Shown in pieces: positions 5,049-6,465 of a stretch of DNA of 6,465 bases. The first letter of the stretch is position 1. The number at the start of each line of letters is the position of its first letter. The translations under genes and the position numbers were made by a program. This DNA is from an uncultured Erysipelotrichaceae bacterium (lineage in GTDB: Bacteria; Bacillota_I; Bacilli_A; Erysipelotrichales; Erysipelotrichaceae), in the NCBI GenBank assembly GCA_902796465.1, contig CADBPK010000063.1, positions 1-6,465 of the forward strand, given 5' to 3'. Under the pieces are notes generated by a model. That model saw only the letters and a program-made list of their open reading frames with translations, was not told the DNA's origin and searched no databases.

Positions 5049-6395
5049 ATGAATGCTTATGTTGAAAGAGTAATCAAAGAAACTGCAGAGAAGAATCCGA
5101 ATCAGCCGGAATTCCTTCAGACCGTGACAGAAGTATTGACAACACTCGCACCGGTAGTGGATGCGCACCCGGAATATGAGGCAAATGCACTGCTGGAAAG
5201 ACTGGTAGAACCGGAAAGAACCATCCTGTTCCGTGTTACATGGACAGACGATGCCGGCAAGACACATGTAAACAAAGGCTACCGTATCGAATTCAACGGA
5301 GCGATCGGCCCGTACAAGGGAGGTCTTCGTTTTCATCCGTCAGTCAACCTTTCCATCCTGAAGTTCCTGGGATTTGAACAGATCTTCAAGAACAGCCTGA
5401 CAACACTGCCGATCGGCGGCGGCAAAGGCGGTTCCGATTTTGATCCTCACGGAAAGTCAGATGCTGAGATCATGCGTTTCTGCCAGGCATTTATGACAGA
5501 ACTGCAGCGTCATATCGGTCCGAACACAGACGTTCCGGCAGGCGACATCGGTGTCGGCGGAAGAGAGATCGGCTATATGTTCGGTCAGTACAGAAGGATC
5601 CGCAATGCGTTTGACAACGGCGTCCTGACAGGCAAGGGCCTGACATTCGGCGGTTCCCTGATCCGTCCGGAAGCTACAGGCTTCGGCGTCCTGTACTATG
5701 CGGAACAGGTCCTCAAACATGAAAATGATTCCTTTGCAGGAAAGACATTCGTCCTTTCCGGATACGGAAATGTTGCCTGGGGTGCTGCGAAGAAGATCCG
5801 CGACCTCGGCGGAAAGGCAGTAACGATCTCCGGTCATAACGGATTCGTATATGATCCGGACGGAATCGTAACAGATGAAAAACTGAACTACCTGCTTGAA
5901 ATGCGTTCCTCCAAACACGCAAACGTCAAGATGTATGCAGAGAAGTTCGGATGTGAATTCTTCGAAGGTCAGAAGCCGTGGGGCATCAAGGCTGACGTAT
6001 ATATTCCGTGTGCTACACAGAATGAAGTCGGTATGGCTGAAGCTGAAAAGATCGTGGCTTCCGGCGCGAAGTACTACTTCGAAGGCGCAAACATGCCTGC
6101 CACAAACGAAGCAGTCAAGTATCTGCAGGACAACGGCGTGATCGTCGGTCCGGCAAAGGCAGCCAATGCGGGCGGCGTCGCGGTCAGCGCTCTCGAAATG
6201 TCCCAGAACTCCATGCGTTATGGATGGTCCAGGGAAGAAGTCGATGCCAAGCTGCATGATATCATGAAGAGCATTCATGACAACTCCGCAGCAGCAGCTG
6301 AAAAATACGGATTCGGTTATGATCTCGTAGCTGGTGCAAATATTGCCGGATTTGAAAAAGTCGCAGAGGCAATGCTGGCACAGGGAACATTCTGA
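5049..6395 (+). CDS. gdhA: glutamate dehydrogenase, hexameric small-subunit class
   Basis: A complete 448-residue cytosolic glutamate dehydrogenase interconverting glutamate with 2-oxoglutarate plus ammonia; Escherichia coli GdhA has 447. Active-site residues sit one position after those of the Clostridium symbiosum enzyme: K90 (GPYKGGLRF), K114 (FKNSL), catalytic K126 (GGGKGG) and D166 (PAGD). The Rossmann domain runs from about residue 200 to 420, with the nucleotide-binding turn SGYGNVAWGAA (237-247). The late block AKAANAGGVAVSALEMSQNS (369-388) is also typical. Positions that separate NAD from NADP enzymes are Y239, H263 and N264, which match neither standard type, so coenzyme preference is left open. 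The start is set by AAGGAG (5035-5040) 8 nt before the ATG. It seems to be a single-gene unit with its own promoter; no clear + strand terminator is seen before the window ends. Confidence 0.96.
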   Translation: MNAYVERVIKETAEKNPNQPEFLQTVTEVLTTLAPVVDAHPEYEANALLERLVEPERTILFRVTWTDDAGKTHVNKGYRIEFNGAIGPYKGGLRFHPSVNLSILKFLGFEQIFKNSLTTLPIGGGKGGSDFDPHGKSDAEIMRFCQAFMTELQRHIGPNTDVPAGDIGVGGREIGYMFGQYRRIRNAFDNGVLTGKGLTFGGSLIRPEATGFGVLYYAEQVLKHENDSFAGKTFVLSGYGNVAWGAAKKIRDLGGKAVTISGHNGFVYDPDGIVTDEKLNYLLEMRSSKHANVKMYAEKFGCEFFEGQKPWGIKADVYIPCATQNEVGMAEAEKIVASGAKYYFEGANMPATNEAVKYLQDNGVIVGPAKAANAGGVAVSALEMSQNSMRYGWSREEVDAKLHDIMKSIHDNSAAAAEKYGFGYDLVAGANIAGFEKVAEAMLAQGTF

Positions 6396-6415
6396 TCCAA
6401 CTCAAAACCAGATAT

Positions 6416-6442
6416 AAAAAAGAAGGCGGATAATGAACCGCC
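6416..6442 (-). terminator. - strand Rho-independent terminator of a convergent gene beyond the window
   Basis: On the - strand GGCGG (6442-6438) pairs with CCGCC (6429-6425) around an 8-nt loop and is followed by TTC and then six T (6421-6416). On the + strand the hairpin has no T run after it. This suggests that a gene on the - strand ends just to the right of the window. The 5-bp stem is short. Confidence 0.5.
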
Positions 6443-6465
6443 CCACAAAAATGGGACAGTCATAA

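Noticed and set aside
5457..6278. Long - strand open frame (273 codons) opposite gdhA
   Set aside because: The + strand encodes an unmistakable glutamate dehydrogenase over the same bases; the antisense translation matches no family I know and has no plausible start signal.
6433..6465. Ten-codon open frame with an AAGGCGG site just upstream
   Set aside because: It sits inside the terminal hairpins, is very short, and its purine-rich 'ribosome site' is the stem arm of the - strand terminator.
6396..6465. Insertion-sequence end at the right edge
   Set aside because: The block looks like a repeat boundary, but no terminal inverted repeat pair, target duplication or transposase can be seen in the window.

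Overview
The window looks like an ordinary chromosomal stretch from a mid-GC (roughly half G+C by eye) Bacillota bacterium, probably a gut-type Clostridia or Erysipelotrichia member. The basis is strong purine-rich Shine-Dalgarno sites ahead of ATG starts, compact Rho-independent terminators, a YhfC-family membrane protease, a DUF4298 protein, a free-standing E2-like acyltransferase domain, an M29 aminopeptidase and a glutamate dehydrogenase of the Clostridium symbiosum type. The taxonomic call is inference. All recognised genes are on the + strand. No mobile element, CRISPR array, tRNA or rRNA was seen.

Layout: (1) 1-349 is the C-terminal end of a MATE-family transporter, closed by a terminator at 367-395. 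(2) 454-1498 is a tight two-gene unit: a YhfC-family intramembrane protease and a small DUF4298 protein 4 nt later. The second gene carries a perfect 20-bp palindrome just inside its start. (3) 1589-2473 is a single gene for an E2/chloramphenicol-acetyltransferase-like protein without lipoyl or E3-binding domains; the catalytic-His position is Glu. It has its own putative promoter, a 14-bp palindrome at the expected transcription start, and a terminator. (4) 2601-4926 is a two-gene peptidase operon, an M29 aminopeptidase followed by an M24 Xaa-Pro-type peptidase, with a consensus -10 box and a perfect-stem terminator. (5) 5049-6395 is a complete gdhA behind an AT-rich leader holding an 18-bp palindrome and helically phased TTTCAT repeats. 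(6) The last 70 nt hold a hairpin that reads as a terminator only for the - strand, which suggests a convergent gene beyond the window.

Functionally, the right half makes sense as peptide and amino-acid metabolism. The two metallopeptidases would release amino acids from peptides, including proline-containing ones, and glutamate dehydrogenase links glutamate to 2-oxoglutarate and ammonia. The left half is membrane and accessory functions. No clearly new multi-gene system is visible. The observations most worth following are the E2-like protein lacking the catalytic His, the operator-like palindromes sharing a TTTCAT/ATGAAA core ahead of two different genes, the palindrome inside the DUF4298 gene, unusual coenzyme-site residues in the glutamate dehydrogenase, and the mutually exclusive hairpins at the right edge.
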